Notes: generated from the letters alone by a model not told the origin. A DNA stretch of 64,000 nt from Loktanella sp. IMCC34160 (GCF_004145845.1 NZ_SELP01000001.1:1-64000); one strand, 5' to 3'. Shown: positions 36,562-45,499, counted from the stretch's first letter. Made by a program: numbers and translations.

Positions 36562-36661
36562 CCTGTTTCCATGCCTGGCCATCCAGAACCCGCCGGGACG
36601 CCTGCGGCCCGGCACACGCCCGGCCCGCCACACGGCGGGCGTGTGCCTACTGGATCGATCG

Positions 36662-37018
36662 CTAAGGCTTTCGGCCCTGCTCGCGAGGCTTGGCGACTTT
36701 GGCAAAGAACGTTGTATCCCGGTCGACCTGAAAATCGATTCCGGTGAACTCCTGAATGGTCACCGTCAGGCGGGCGAACACCAGATCGGGATCGCCCCCC
36801 GTCTTGCCCGCTACCAGATCAACCATCTCTCCGACGGTATAGACCCTTTGGGCTTCGCCTTCTGCGAATGTGATGTCGAATGTCCGTTCGATTGCCGACA
36901 AGAGATAAAGATCGTCCAGATCATCGGACAGATCTACTGTATTGTAGCGCGTGATGACATGGCGCCGCGGACGAACCCGAAACAGTTCTTCCGCAATAGC
37001 CCTGAAAAGCCCCCTCAC
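36662..37018 (-). CDS. Acyl carrier protein-like protein lacking the 4'-phosphopantetheine serine
   Basis: A 118-residue protein. SAIERTFDITFAEGEAQRVYTVGEMVDLV (cited in part: SAIERTFDITF and TVGEMVDLV) matches helices II-IV of acyl carrier proteins, but where ACPs have D-S-L this protein has S-D-D-L-D, so the serine carrying phosphopantetheine is replaced by Asp. It extends about 40 residues past the usual ACP end. The GTG at 37018 overlaps the stop of the oxygenase gene (GTGA), so the two are coupled. A non-carrier, protein-docking role is an inference. Confidence 0.65.
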   Translation of the reverse strand: MRGLFRAIAEELFRVRPRRHVITRYNTVDLSDDLDDLYLLSAIERTFDITFAEGEAQRVYTVGEMVDLVAGKTGGDPDLVFARLTVTIQEFTGIDFQVDRDTTFFAKVAKPREQGRKP

Positions 37019-37635
37019 TCCCACCGGTAGTTGAAGCTCACCGAAATCCGGTCGTCCTCGGCCATGTTCATCGGCACCTCGTGCCGCAGCCAGCTTTCCC
37101 ATAGCAGCACCTCGCCCACCTTGGGCGCGGCGTAGACGAAGGTCTGCAGCCCTTCCCGCGCGCCCTTCTTGCGGGTCGGGGCGGCCATCATCCGGGCCGA
37201 CCGCGGGTCTTCCAGCTTCAGCGCGCTGGCCCCGTCGGGCATCTGCACATAGGTGGTGCCGGAAATCACCGAATGGGGGTGGATGTGCGACGAATGCATC
37301 CCGCCTTCCGGCAGGATGTTGATCCACAGGTCCTCCAGCACCAGCGCCCGCCCGTCCAGATCGAACTCCAGATCCTCGGCAAAGGCCGCGACATGCTGGT
37401 CCAGCGCATCGGCGATCTGCTTGAACACCGGGAACCGCCAGGGCAGGTCGGTCAGCGAGGCGTAAGAGGTGTATCCGGGGTATCCCTTCTCTTCGCACCA
37501 TTCCTGCCCGGCCTCGTCATCCTCCGCGATGGAATAGCAGGAGGCGACCAGTTCGTCATTGTCCACGGGGGTGCCGAACTCGGACAGTTCGGCACGGTAA
37601 AGGCGGGTCACGAAGAGGGATTTGATATCAGCCAT
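37015..37635 (-). CDS. TIGR02466-type putative 2-oxoglutarate/Fe(II) oxygenase
   Basis: A 206-residue protein of the TIGR02466 family (my recognition). LWINILPEGGMHSSHIHPHS supplies a clustered histidine site, SGTTYVQMPDGASAL follows in the jelly-roll core, and WLRHEVPMN with RISVSFNYRW provides the distal histidine and the 2-oxoglutarate arginine. This arrangement is like prolyl- or cupin-type dioxygenases; the substrate is unknown. It is translationally coupled to the ACP-like gene, and both run against the ribosomal genes. Confidence 0.75.
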   Translation of the reverse strand: MADIKSLFVTRLYRAELSEFGTPVDNDELVASCYSIAEDDEAGQEWCEEKGYPGYTSYASLTDLPWRFPVFKQIADALDQHVAAFAEDLEFDLDGRALVLEDLWINILPEGGMHSSHIHPHSVISGTTYVQMPDGASALKLEDPRSARMMAAPTRKKGAREGLQTFVYAAPKVGEVLLWESWLRHEVPMNMAEDDRISVSFNYRWE

Positions 37636-37758
37636 GCGCCCGTCATAGCGCAGGGCGTTTTCCGGCGCGAGAGGCTTTTGTTTATTGGCCTTCGTCCCGC
37701 GAACCGCTACATCTGGGGCGGGGACGGACGCCTCGGCAGGAAACCCGGAAAACAGTCC

Positions 37759-37787
37759 TTGCCAACCCCCCGGAACCCCCCTATACG
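37759..37787 (+). promoter_or_regulatory. Promoter restarting the operon at rpmC
   Basis: TTGCCA (37759-37764), a 17-bp spacer and TATACG (37782-37787), the same -10 and spacing as the rpsL and rplO promoters. The -10 follows a run of C. Confidence 0.65.
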
Positions 37788-37870
37788 GCCCACTTCTACA
37801 CCCACTCCACCGGAGAATCGGGTCACGCCCTTATGGGCGGCTCGCCGGTGATGTTGAAAGGAAAAAGGCG

Positions 37871-38077
37871 ATGAACGCCAATGAACTGCGCGACAAGACC
37901 CCGGACCAGCTCCGGGAAGAGCTTGTCAACCTGAAGAAGGAAGCCTTCAACCTGCGCTTCCAGCAGGCCACCGGCCAGCTTGAGAACACTGCACGCATGC
38001 GCACCGTCAAGCGGTCCGTTGCCCGTGTGAACACCATCCTGAACGAAAAAGCGGCCGCTGCCGCGTCGGAGGCCTGA
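37871..38077 (+). CDS. rpmC: 50S ribosomal protein L29
   Basis: A 68-residue L29 helical hairpin, contact point for nascent-chain factors. [21 protein letters not shown] and [16 protein letters not shown] are typical. The ATG at 37871 follows GAAAGGAAAAAGG; a longer in-frame opening upstream is non-coding leader. It begins the second half of the S10/spc block. Confidence 0.97.
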   Translation: MNANELRDKTPDQLREELVNLKKEAFNLRFQQATGQLENTARMRTVKRSVARVNTILNEKAAAAASEA

Positions 38078-38080
38078 TCC

Positions 38081-38311
38081 ATGCCCAAGCGTATTCTTCA
38101 GGGTGTCGTGACGTCGAACCAGAACGCCCAAACCGTCACCGTTCAGGTCGAACGTCGTTTCAAGCACCCGCTGCTGCAAAAGACCGTCCGTAAGTCCAAG
38201 AAGTACCGGGCTCACGACGAGACCAACCAATTCAACGTCGGCGATACCGTCCGTATCCAGGAATGTGCGCCGAAGTCGAAGACCAAACGCTGGGAGGTCA
38301 TCGCCTCCTAG
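38081..38311 (+). CDS. rpsQ: 30S ribosomal protein S17
   Basis: A 76-residue S17, an early 16S rRNA binder. [20 protein letters not shown] and [20 protein letters not shown] are diagnostic. It starts 3 nt after rpmC; rplN follows after 79 bp. Confidence 0.97.
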   Translation: MPKRILQGVVTSNQNAQTVTVQVERRFKHPLLQKTVRKSKKYRAHDETNQFNVGDTVRIQECAPKSKTKRWEVIAS

Positions 38312-38390
38312 GGGCGGGGACACTCCAGTTAATCGAAACCCTGGGGACTAGGGCAAACTGCAAGCCCCCCCAAAGGTCGGGAGAAACCAA

Positions 38391-38759
38391 ATGATCCAGA
38401 TGCAGACCAATCTGGATGTTGCTGATAACTCTGGCGCTCGCCGGGTTCAGTGCATCAAGGTTCTGGGTGGTTCGCACCGTCGCTATGCGTCGGTCGGCGA
38501 CATCATTGTCGTTTCCGTCAAGGAAGCCATCCCGCGTGGTCGCGTGAAAAAAGGGGACGTCCGCAAGGCCGTCGTCGTGCGCACCGCCAAAGAAGTCCGT
38601 CGTGAAGACGGCACCGCAATCCGCTTTGACCGTAACGCCGCCGTGATCCTGAACAACGCAGGTGAACCGGTCGGTACCCGTATCTTCGGGCCGGTCGTGC
38701 GCGAACTGCGTGCCAAGAACTTCATGAAGATCATCTCGCTCGCTCCGGAGGTGCTCTAA
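38391..38759 (+). CDS. rplN: 50S ribosomal protein L14
   Basis: A 122-residue L14 at the subunit interface. [20 protein letters not shown] and [20 protein letters not shown] are family hallmarks. GGTCGGGAGAAACC lies upstream. The stop overlaps the rplX start (TAATG). Confidence 0.98.
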   Translation: MIQMQTNLDVADNSGARRVQCIKVLGGSHRRYASVGDIIVVSVKEAIPRGRVKKGDVRKAVVVRTAKEVRREDGTAIRFDRNAAVILNNAGEPVGTRIFGPVVRELRAKNFMKIISLAPEVL

Positions 38760-39064
38760 TGGCCGCCAAGCTGAAAAAAGGTGACAAGGTCGTCGTTCTT
38801 GCCGGTAAGGACAAGGGCAAGACCGGTGAAATCGCGTCCGTCGATCCGAAGGCCGGCAAGGCCGTCGTCGAAGGCGTGAACATCGCCATCCGTCACGTCA
38901 AGCAAAGCCAGACCAGCCAGGGTGGCCGCACGCCGAAGGCGATGCCGATCGACCTGTCGAACCTGGCCATCGTCGATGCCAATGGCAAGGCGACCCGCGT
39001 TGGCTTCCGCGTGGAAGGCGACAAGAAGGTTCGTTTCGCCAAGACCACGGGAGACGTGATCTGA
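38759..39064 (+). CDS. rplX: 50S ribosomal protein L24
   Basis: A 101-residue L24, an assembly initiator with a KOW motif ([19 protein letters not shown]). [16 protein letters not shown] follows. It overlaps rplN at its start and rplE at its end by one base, indicating tight translational coupling. Confidence 0.98.
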   Translation: MAAKLKKGDKVVVLAGKDKGKTGEIASVDPKAGKAVVEGVNIAIRHVKQSQTSQGGRTPKAMPIDLSNLAIVDANGKATRVGFRVEGDKKVRFAKTTGDVI

Positions 39065-39627
39065 TGCTCGATACCGCGAACTACACCCCGCGTCTGAAGG
39101 CCCAGTACGCTGCGTCGATCAAGGCCGCTCTGAAAGAAGAGTTCGGCTACAAGAACGACATGCAGATCCCGCGCCTGGACAAGATCGTGCTCAACATCGG
39201 CTGTGGTGCCGAAGCGGTGCGCGATTCCAAGAAAGCCAAGTCGGCTGTCGACGATCTGACCACCATCGCCGGTCAGCGCGCTGTCACCACCAAGGCCAAG
39301 AAGTCGATCGCCGGCTTCCGCGTCCGTGAAGACATGCCGCTCGGTGCCAAGGTCACCCTGCGCGGCGACCGGATGTATGAATTCCTCGATCGTCTGATCA
39401 CCGTGGCGATGCCCCGTATCCGCGACTTCCGCGGCGTTTCGGGCACCTCCTTCGACGGCCGCGGCAACTATGCCACCGGCCTGAAGGAACACATCGTCTT
39501 CCCCGAAATCAACTTCGACAAAGTCGACGAAGTTTGGGGGATGGACATCGTCATCTGCACCACCGCGAAAACCGACGCGGAAGCCAAGGCGCTGTTGAAG
39601 CTTTTCAACATGCCCTTCAACTCGTGA
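39064..39627 (+). CDS. rplE: 50S ribosomal protein L5
   Basis: A 187-residue L5 that binds 5S rRNA and forms a bridge to S13. [20 protein letters not shown] and [20 protein letters not shown] are characteristic. The start overlaps the rplX stop; 21 bp separates it from rpsN. Confidence 0.98.
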   Translation: MLDTANYTPRLKAQYAASIKAALKEEFGYKNDMQIPRLDKIVLNIGCGAEAVRDSKKAKSAVDDLTTIAGQRAVTTKAKKSIAGFRVREDMPLGAKVTLRGDRMYEFLDRLITVAMPRIRDFRGVSGTSFDGRGNYATGLKEHIVFPEINFDKVDEVWGMDIVICTTAKTDAEAKALLKLFNMPFNS

Positions 39628-39648
39628 CGCGCGGGAGGAGATAGAGAA

Positions 39649-39954
39649 ATGGCTAAGAAATCCATGGTCGAACGCGAAAAGAAGCGTGAAAAGCTGGTGG
39701 CGCAATACGCCGCCAAGCGCGCCGCGCTGAAAGAAATCGCGAACGATGAAACGAAGTCGATGGAAGAGCGTTTCAAGGCGCGCCTGGCCCTGGCCAAGCT
39801 GCCCCGCAACAGCTCGCCCACCCGTCTTCACAACCGCTGCCAGCTGACGGGGCGTCCCCACGCCTACTACCGTAAGCTCAAGGTCAGCCGGATCATGCTG
39901 CGCGAGCTTGGCTCGAACGGCGAGATTCCCGGTCTGGTCAAGTCCAGCTGGTAA
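39649..39954 (+). CDS. rpsN: 30S ribosomal protein S14 (zinc-independent form)
   Basis: A 101-residue long-form S14 without the four-cysteine zinc site of short paralogues. [20 protein letters not shown] and the C-terminal [18 protein letters not shown] are diagnostic. A GGGAGGAG precedes the ATG. Confidence 0.98.
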   Translation: MAKKSMVEREKKREKLVAQYAAKRAALKEIANDETKSMEERFKARLALAKLPRNSSPTRLHNRCQLTGRPHAYYRKLKVSRIMLRELGSNGEIPGLVKSSW

Positions 39955-39967
39955 GGAGGGTTGAGAA

Positions 39968-40360
39968 ATGAACGATCCTATCGGTGATATGCTGACCCGT
40001 ATCCGCAACGGCCAGATGCGTGGCAAGTCGACCGTGTCGACCCCCGCCTCCAAGCTGCGTGCGTGGGTTCTGGATGTGCTGGCCGACGAAGGCTACATCC
40101 GCGGCTATGAAAGCTCGACTGATGTCAACGGCCACCCGGCCTTTGAAATCAGCCTGAAGTACTACGAAGGCACCCCTGTCATTCGCGAACTCAAGCGGGT
40201 CTCCAAGCCCGGCCGTCGCGTCTACATGGGCGTCAAGGACATCCCGTCGGTCCGTCAGGGCCTGGGTGTGTCGATTGTCTCCACCCCCAAGGGTGTGATG
40301 TCGGATGCGAACGCTCGCGCCAACAATGTTGGTGGCGAAGTGATTTGCACGGTCTTCTAA
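39968..40360 (+). CDS. rpsH: 30S ribosomal protein S8
   Basis: A 130-residue S8 that binds 16S helix 21 and represses the spc operon in E. coli. [20 protein letters not shown] and [16 protein letters not shown] are conserved. GGAGG lies before the ATG, 13 bp after rpsN. Confidence 0.98.
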   Translation: MNDPIGDMLTRIRNGQMRGKSTVSTPASKLRAWVLDVLADEGYIRGYESSTDVNGHPAFEISLKYYEGTPVIRELKRVSKPGRRVYMGVKDIPSVRQGLGVSIVSTPKGVMSDANARANNVGGEVICTVF

Positions 40361-40372
40361 GGAGGATTGGCT

Positions 40373-40906
40373 ATGTCTCGTATTGGGAAAAAGCCGGTCG
40401 AGATGCCGTCGGGTGTTTCGGCGACCATCTCCGGCCAGACCATCGAAGTGAAGGGCCCGAAAGGGACCCGCAGCTTCACCGCAACCGACGATGTGACCCT
40501 GACCGTTGAAGACAACGTCATCAAGGTCACCCCGCGTGGCATGTCCAAGCGGGCCCGTCAGCAGTGGGGCATGTCCCGCAGCCAGGTGGAAAACCTTGTG
40601 ACCGGCGTGACCGAGGGCTTCAAGAAAGAGCTCGAGATCACCGGGGTTGGTTACCGTGCCAACATGCAGGGCAACACGCTCAAGCTCGCTCTCGGCTACA
40701 GCCACGACGTGGATTTCGAAATCCCCGCTGGCGTGACCGTGACCGCGCCCAAGCAGACCGAAATCGTTGTGGAAGGTATCGACCAACAGCTGGTGGGGCA
40801 GGTTGCTGCCAACATCCGCGAGTGGCGCAAGCCCGAGCCCTACAAGGGCAAGGGTATCCGCTACAAGGGCGAGTACATCTTCCGCAAGGAAGGCAAGAAG
40901 AAGTAA
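40373..40906 (+). CDS. rplF: 50S ribosomal protein L6
   Basis: A 177-residue L6 with its two repeated domains. [15 protein letters not shown] opens it and the C-terminus has [13 protein letters not shown] in the form [15 protein letters not shown]. The ATG at 40373 is preferred over a TTG two codons earlier because GGAGG is then at optimal distance. Confidence 0.98.
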   Translation: MSRIGKKPVEMPSGVSATISGQTIEVKGPKGTRSFTATDDVTLTVEDNVIKVTPRGMSKRARQQWGMSRSQVENLVTGVTEGFKKELEITGVGYRANMQGNTLKLALGYSHDVDFEIPAGVTVTAPKQTEIVVEGIDQQLVGQVAANIREWRKPEPYKGKGIRYKGEYIFRKEGKKK

Positions 40907-40917
40907 GGACCAGACAG

Positions 40918-41277
40918 ATGGCAAACAGCAAACGTACCCTGTTTCTGAAGCGTCGCCTGCGCGTCCGGAACAAGCTTCGCAAGGTCAACGACGGCAAGAT
41001 GCGCGTGTCGGTGCACCGTTCGAACAAGAACATCAGCGCCCAGTTGATCGACGATGTGAACGGCGTCACCCTCGCTTCTGCCTCCTCGCTCGAGAAAGAT
41101 CTCGGCGTGGTCGGCAAGAACAACATCGAAGCCGCCGCCAAGGTTGGTGCCGCTCTTGCCGAGCGTGCCAAGAAAGCTGGCGTGACCGAAGCCTACTTCG
41201 ATCGTGGCGGGTTCCTGTTCCACGGCAAGGTGAAGGCCCTGGCCGACGCCGCGCGTGAAGGCGGCCTGAAGATCTAA
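40918..41277 (+). CDS. rplR: 50S ribosomal protein L18
   Basis: A 119-residue L18 that binds 5S r[36 protein letters not shown] and [20 protein letters not shown] are standard. The start follows rplF by 11 bp. A 112-bp gap then precedes rpsE. Confidence 0.97.
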   Translation: MANSKRTLFLKRRLRVRNKLRKVNDGKMRVSVHRSNKNISAQLIDDVNGVTLASASSLEKDLGVVGKNNIEAAAKVGAALAERAKKAGVTEAYFDRGGFLFHGKVKALADAAREGGLKI

Positions 41278-41389
41278 ATGTCTTGCGGGGGGCGTTCGCG
41301 CCCCCCCGATGATCCGGGCCCGCGCCTGTCGCGTGCACCAAGGATCGAGTTGAACGGCGCGCCCGTCGCGCCTTGAGAGAGGAAGCCAA

Positions 41390-41953
41390 ATGGCTCGTGA
41401 ACCGCAACAGCGTGGGAATCGTCGCGAACGCGAAGAAGCCCCCGAATTCGCCGATCGCCTCGTCGCGATCAACCGTGTGTCCAAGACCGTGAAAGGTGGT
41501 AAGCGCTTTGGCTTCGCCGCTCTCGTCGTCGTGGGCGACCAGAAAGGCCGCGTCGGCTTTGGTAAGGGCAAGGCCAAGGAGGTCCCCGAGGCCATCCGTA
41601 AAGCCACCGAACAAGCCAAGCGCCAGATGATCCGCGTGCCGCTGCGCGAAGGCCGCACGCTGCACCACGACATCGAAGGCCGTCACGGCGCCGGTAAGGT
41701 CATCATGCGCACCGCGCCGACCGGGACCGGGATCATCGCCGGTGGTCCGATGCGTGCCGTGTTCGAAATGCTGGGTGTTCAGGACGTCGTCGCCAAGTCG
41801 AACGGCTCGCAGAACCCCTACAACATGATCCGCGCCACCCTCGACGGCCTGCAGAAGTCGCAGTCGCCGCGCAACGTCGCTCAGCGTCGTGGCAAGAAGG
41901 TCGCTGACATCCTCGGCTCCAAGGGCGATGCCCCTGCCGAAGCCGAAGCGTAA
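41390..41953 (+). CDS. rpsE: 30S ribosomal protein S5
   Basis: A 187-residue S5 involved in decoding fidelity. [39 protein letters not shown] and the glycine-rich [15 protein letters not shown] are diagnostic. GAGAGGAAG lies upstream. rpmD follows after 12 bp. Confidence 0.98.
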   Translation: MAREPQQRGNRREREEAPEFADRLVAINRVSKTVKGGKRFGFAALVVVGDQKGRVGFGKGKAKEVPEAIRKATEQAKRQMIRVPLREGRTLHHDIEGRHGAGKVIMRTAPTGTGIIAGGPMRAVFEMLGVQDVVAKSNGSQNPYNMIRATLDGLQKSQSPRNVAQRRGKKVADILGSKGDAPAEAEA

Positions 41954-41965
41954 GGAGACGGACCC

Positions 41966-42154
41966 ATGGCAAAAACCATCGTCGTCAAGCAGATCGGCTC
42001 GCCGATCCGCCGCCCCGCCAAACAGCGTGCCACGCTGGTTGGCCTTGGCCTGAACAAGATGCACAAGACCCGCGAGCTGGAAGACACCCCGTCGATCCGC
42101 GGCATGGTCGAAAGCATCCCGCACCTCGTCGAGATCATCGAAGAGCGCGGCTAA
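41966..42154 (+). CDS. rpmD: 50S ribosomal protein L30
   Basis: A 62-residue L30. [19 protein letters not shown] and [20 protein letters not shown] are diagnostic. It ends this part of the spc operon; rplO normally follows directly but is about 2.8 kb away. Confidence 0.97.
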   Translation: MAKTIVVKQIGSPIRRPAKQRATLVGLGLNKMHKTRELEDTPSIRGMVESIPHLVEIIEERG

Positions 42155-42181
42155 GTCATCGGTTGCACAGCAACCATGCAG

Positions 42182-42212
42182 CGCCCCGGCCAGAAATGGT
42201 CGGGGCGTTTCT
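42182..42212 (+). terminator. Intrinsic terminator after rpmD
   Basis: CGCCCCGGCCA pairs with TGGTCGGGGCG (one G-T pair) around GAAA, then TTTCTTGTTT. A small GGTTGC/GCAACC hairpin precedes it. Confidence 0.85.
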
Positions 42213-42249
42213 TGTTTCTGAACTCAGGGTTTTCTGATTTCCTAGTTCA

Positions 42250-43167
42250 ATGAACGCGATTCTTTGGTTTCTTGTTATCGTTGGCTTATGCGCACTGGTC
42301 GTTATTGGTGCGTTGCTGCTGATCCCGAAGCCATCCGCAGACGGTGCAGTCAAAGCCACCGCTCGCAAGAGCGCCAGTTTGCTTTCATTTATCTTTGCGA
42401 CCCTGGCTATTACCGAGATCTGGTTGCTCGGGTGGATCTTCCTCCCGAAAATCTACGGAAATCCGGAGAATGTCGGCGTTGCGGGCGATATGTTTGGCGT
42501 CCTCACGTCTCTATTCTCTGGTTTCGCGTTCGCGGGCCTAATCTCGACACTGCTGATGCAGAGACAAGAGCTCGAATATCAACGACAAGAATTGCGGGAC
42601 ACACGTGAAGAGTTTTCAAGACAGCGTTTTGAGAGTTCATTGTTCTCAATAGTTGGCCTTTGGACACAGCATATTGATGGTCTGGTCCTAAAAAACGACT
42701 CAGATATCACTCTACATGGGAGGGCTGTCCTAGACTACTATGCGAGCGAGTTGCCTAACCAGGTGCAGATTATCTTGGATTCAGATGAAGAGGGCCCTTT
42801 CTGGGAGTTGGTCCCGATCCCGATATTTGATGATTATGTTGATCAGGTTCTCGAATACGAAGAGTACTACGAAAGGGAGCTAGAGACAGATCTCGGCCCC
42901 TACTTCAGGCTGCTTTATCATGCTATTCGCCATATTGAACGTTCCAACTTGGACGAGAGCGACAAGCAAAAGTACTCCAAGATTGTTCGTGCACACCTAA
43001 GCTCGCCCGAATTGGATCTGCTTTTTTTCAATTGCTTCTCGAAATGGGGATATGGCTTTAGAGATTGGATATGTGACTATAGACTTCTCAAGCATATTCG
43101 GCCCAAAACGAAGCAAACCAACCCCTTGTTGGTTGAGGACCTGGGTCCTGATGCATTTTCCGATTGA
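42250..43167 (+). CDS. PutAbiC-type putative phage abortive infection membrane protein
   Basis: A 305-residue protein with three membrane helices (about 4-24, 45-66 and 83-103), the last reading FGVLTSLFSGFAFAGLISTL, then a coiled coil (MQRQELEYQRQELRDTREEF), then a soluble domain with FESSLFSIVGLW, LGPYFRLLYHAIRHIERS, IVRAHLSSPELDLLFFNCFS and DYRLLKHI. This order matches the PutAbiC (PF16872) family of putative abortive-infection proteins (recognised from memory). Base composition is AT-rich, with ATA and TTA codons, unlike the flanking ribosomal genes, so it was probably acquired. The ATG follows a TTCCTAGTTCA without a strong ribosome-binding site. Confidence 0.8.
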   Translation: MNAILWFLVIVGLCALVVIGALLLIPKPSADGAVKATARKSASLLSFIFATLAITEIWLLGWIFLPKIYGNPENVGVAGDMFGVLTSLFSGFAFAGLISTLLMQRQELEYQRQELRDTREEFSRQRFESSLFSIVGLWTQHIDGLVLKNDSDITLHGRAVLDYYASELPNQVQIILDSDEEGPFWELVPIPIFDDYVDQVLEYEEYYERELETDLGPYFRLLYHAIRHIERSNLDESDKQKYSKIVRAHLSSPELDLLFFNCFSKWGYGFRDWICDYRLLKHIRPKTKQTNPLLVEDLGPDAFSD

Positions 43168-43276
43168 GCAACCTGCTTCCCATGCGTTCTCTGCATTCCG
43201 GGGCTTCGGGATTGGCGGTGGTGCGGCGCGGACGGTGGGCGTAGGCAGCGGTCAACCCCAGACAAAAGGCACCCCA

Positions 43277-43384
43277 ATGACCTTCCTCCGCACCCTCGCC
43301 GCCAAGATCAAAACCACCTGGGCCAACGGCCCCGTCCCCTGCTGGACTGAATACCTGCACCAGACCCAAGGCGCCCGTCAGTAG
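43277..43384 (+). CDS. Possible 35-residue small protein
   Basis: The short frame reads MTFLRTLAAKIKTTWANG then PVPCWTEYLHQTQGARQ: an amphipathic N-terminal helix and a Trp/Pro/Cys-containing tail. AAAAGGC lies 7 nt before the ATG, and host-like third-position GC is evident. No family is recognised and the length gives little statistical support. Confidence 0.35.
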   Translation: MTFLRTLAAKIKTTWANGPVPCWTEYLHQTQGARQ

Positions 43385-43469
43385 GGATCACACCCCACCA
43401 GCGCAAAGGTGATTGGGAACCGAACCCGGTTGTGGCAATGCTGGGGGCACCCCAACGAAAGCCCCGCCG

Positions 43470-44327
43470 ATGCGTCTGTTCCTGCTGACCAGCCTCACCA
43501 TGATCGCCTTCGCGGCGAATTCCCTGTTGAACAGGGCAGCCCTGTCAGGCGGACACATCGGCGCCTCTGAATTCGCCTCGGTCCGGGTTCTCAGCGGCGC
43601 GGTCATGCTTTGGCTGCTCATGACGCTCCAGTCCCGGACGCGACCGGTCCTGCTCCGCCCGGATTGGCGCGGTATCGCGGGGCTGGTGGCCTATCTGGTC
43701 GGGTTTTCCTACGCCTACCTACATGTCGACGCCGGTCTTGGCGCGCTGGTGCTGTTCGCAGGCGTCCAGCTGACCATGTTTGCCGGGGCCTTGGCCGAAG
43801 GGGAAAGCCCGCCGGCGGCCCGTTGGCTTGGCATGGCCGTGTCGCTGGCGGGGCTGACCTATCTGGTCTGGCCGACCGAAACCGTCGCCCTGCCGCCCCT
43901 TTCCATCGGGTTGATGGTGATCGCCTCGGTCGGATGGGGCGTCTATTCGCTGGCCGGGCGGCGGGTGTCGGACCCGCTGGCCGCCACGACCACCAATTTC
44001 TTCTATGCCAGCCCCGTGGTGGTTCTGGCCGGTCTGGCGCTGCATCCAAGCCCGGCGCTGTCGGCACCCGGGATCTGGCTGGGCGTCCTCTCCGGCGCCA
44101 TCACCTCGGGGCTTGGCTATGCGCTCTGGTATCGGGTTCTGCCGTCGCTTGGGGCCACCAAAGGCGCAATCGCGCAGCTGTCCGCCCCGGTTCTCGCGCT
44201 CATCGGCGGCGCGCTGTTCCTGTCGGAACCGCTGACAACGCGGGCCGTGCTCGCGTCGGTCTTGGTTCTGGGCGGTATCGCATTGGGTGTCGTGCAGCTC
44301 ACCACAAGGACGAAACCGGGTCGCTAG
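43470..44327 (+). CDS. DMT superfamily (EamA) transporter
   Basis: A 285-residue, roughly ten-helix membrane protein with two EamA repeats: FAANSLLNRAAL and ASEFASVRVLSGAVMLW in repeat 1, and SGAITSGLGYALWYRVLPSL with ALIGGALFLSEPLTTRAV in repeat 2. It probably exports a small metabolite. The ATG at 43470 starts MRLFLLTSL; the upstream extension is hydrophilic and unlikely. Its codon use is host-like, so it is part of the cargo between rpmD and rplO but not obviously foreign. Confidence 0.88.
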   Translation: MRLFLLTSLTMIAFAANSLLNRAALSGGHIGASEFASVRVLSGAVMLWLLMTLQSRTRPVLLRPDWRGIAGLVAYLVGFSYAYLHVDAGLGALVLFAGVQLTMFAGALAEGESPPAARWLGMAVSLAGLTYLVWPTETVALPPLSIGLMVIASVGWGVYSLAGRRVSDPLAATTTNFFYASPVVVLAGLALHPSPALSAPGIWLGVLSGAITSGLGYALWYRVLPSLGATKGAIAQLSAPVLALIGGALFLSEPLTTRAVLASVLVLGGIALGVVQLTTRTKPGR

Positions 44328-44398
44328 AAGCCCGCGTTGGTATCTTGCGGTGCACGCGCCGGTGTCTAACATGGCTTCACCGCAATCGAGGGGCGAAC

Positions 44399-44818
44399 AT
44401 GATCACAAGGTTGGTTACGAGTATTGTCTTTGCCGTCGGCTTTGCCGGGGCGACGTCGGCCTATGACCTCAGACAGATGGTCGACCTGATCGAAAGGACG
44501 CCCTGGGGCTGGACCACCGTTGAAAACGTCTGCGTCGAACAGGTCCGCTATTTCACGTTCAACGACGAAATGGACATCATGTTCAGCGACATTGCCGAAC
44601 TGGATGAACCGCTGGTCTACCGGGTTCACGAATACAGCTCATATTCCATCACAATGGAAATCGACGGTGAAACCAGAATGACGGACGAAGGCGTCCCGGT
44701 GGTCTGGGAACTCCGATTTGGGGGACCCGACGGTATTTGTTGGCGGGCAACGCATTGGAGCTTCTTTGACTGCTCTCCGTTTCTGGTCCGGTGCCCGGAG
44801 TTGTCGCCGACTTCCTGA
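44399..44818 (+). CDS. Secreted protein of unknown function
   Basis: A 139-residue protein with a Sec signal peptide (MITRLVTSIVFAVGFAGATSAY, cleavage expected after ATSA) and a soluble domain of about 118 residues with five cysteines that could form disulfides (VCVEQV, GICWRATHW, FFDCSPFLVRCPE). GAGGGGCG precedes the ATG. No family is recognised. It is the last cargo gene before the rplO promoter, which begins just after its stop. Confidence 0.65.
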   Translation: MITRLVTSIVFAVGFAGATSAYDLRQMVDLIERTPWGWTTVENVCVEQVRYFTFNDEMDIMFSDIAELDEPLVYRVHEYSSYSITMEIDGETRMTDEGVPVVWELRFGGPDGICWRATHWSFFDCSPFLVRCPELSPTS

Positions 44819-44853
44819 ACCCGGCAGACCCGGCGCGACAGCACACAGAGGGC

Positions 44854-44882
44854 TTGAACGTCCCGGCCCCAACCCGTATACG
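44854..44882 (+). promoter_or_regulatory. Promoter restarting the operon at rplO
   Basis: TTGAAC (44854-44859), a 17-bp spacer and TATACG (44877-44882), 96 bp before the rplO ATG. The -10 and spacing equal those of the rpsL and rpmC promoters. Confidence 0.65.
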
Positions 44883-44977
44883 CCCCCGGTGGCCTCGTGA
44901 TGGGGCCCGACTCAATTGGAAAAGCCGTGTTTGCCCGTTCCGTCGCTGGGGGGCAGTTCCGGCAAAGGAGAAGCGAC

Positions 44978-45448
44978 ATGAAACTTCACGAACTTCGTGA
45001 CAACGAAGGCGCAACCAAGAAGCGTATGCGCGTTGGCCGCGGCCCGGGCTCTGGCAAGGGTAAAATGGGTGGCCGTGGTATCAAGGGTCAGAAATCCCGC
45101 TCGGGTGTGGCGATCAAGGGCTACGAAGGTGGCCAGATGCCGCTCTACCAGCGTCTGCCCAAGCGTGGCTTCAACAAGCCGAACCGCAAGAAATTCGCCG
45201 TCGTCAACCTGGGCCTGATCCAGAAGTTCATCGACGACAAGAAGCTCGACGCCGCCAACATCAACGAGGACACCCTCGTGGAATCCGGTCTGATCCGTCG
45301 CAAGCTGGACGGTATCCGCGTTCTGGCCAAGGGCGAACTGACCGCCAAGGCGACCATCACCGTGACCGGTGCCTCCAAGGGTGCTGTCGAAGCGGTGGAG
45401 AAGGCCGGCGGCTCGCTGACGGTCACTTCCGCGGTGGCGGCCGAGTAA
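44978..45448 (+). CDS. rplO: 50S ribosomal protein L15
   Basis: A 156-residue L15. [32 protein letters not shown] and [17 protein letters not shown] are diagnostic. AAAGGAGAAG lies before the ATG at 44978; a longer in-frame opening belongs to the leader. secY follows after 105 bp. Confidence 0.97.
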   Translation: MKLHELRDNEGATKKRMRVGRGPGSGKGKMGGRGIKGQKSRSGVAIKGYEGGQMPLYQRLPKRGFNKPNRKKFAVVNLGLIQKFIDDKKLDAANINEDTLVESGLIRRKLDGIRVLAKGELTAKATITVTGASKGAVEAVEKAGGSLTVTSAVAAE

Positions 45449-45499
45449 AAGGGTTGTCGGCGCCGCACGCGGCGCTTACATCGCTTACAGAGTTTTCCC

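Noticed and set aside
37019-37501. N-terminal extension of the ACP-like gene to 279 residues
   Set aside because: The extension lies entirely within the oxygenase gene in another frame, has no family similarity, and a GTGA-coupled start is available at 37018.
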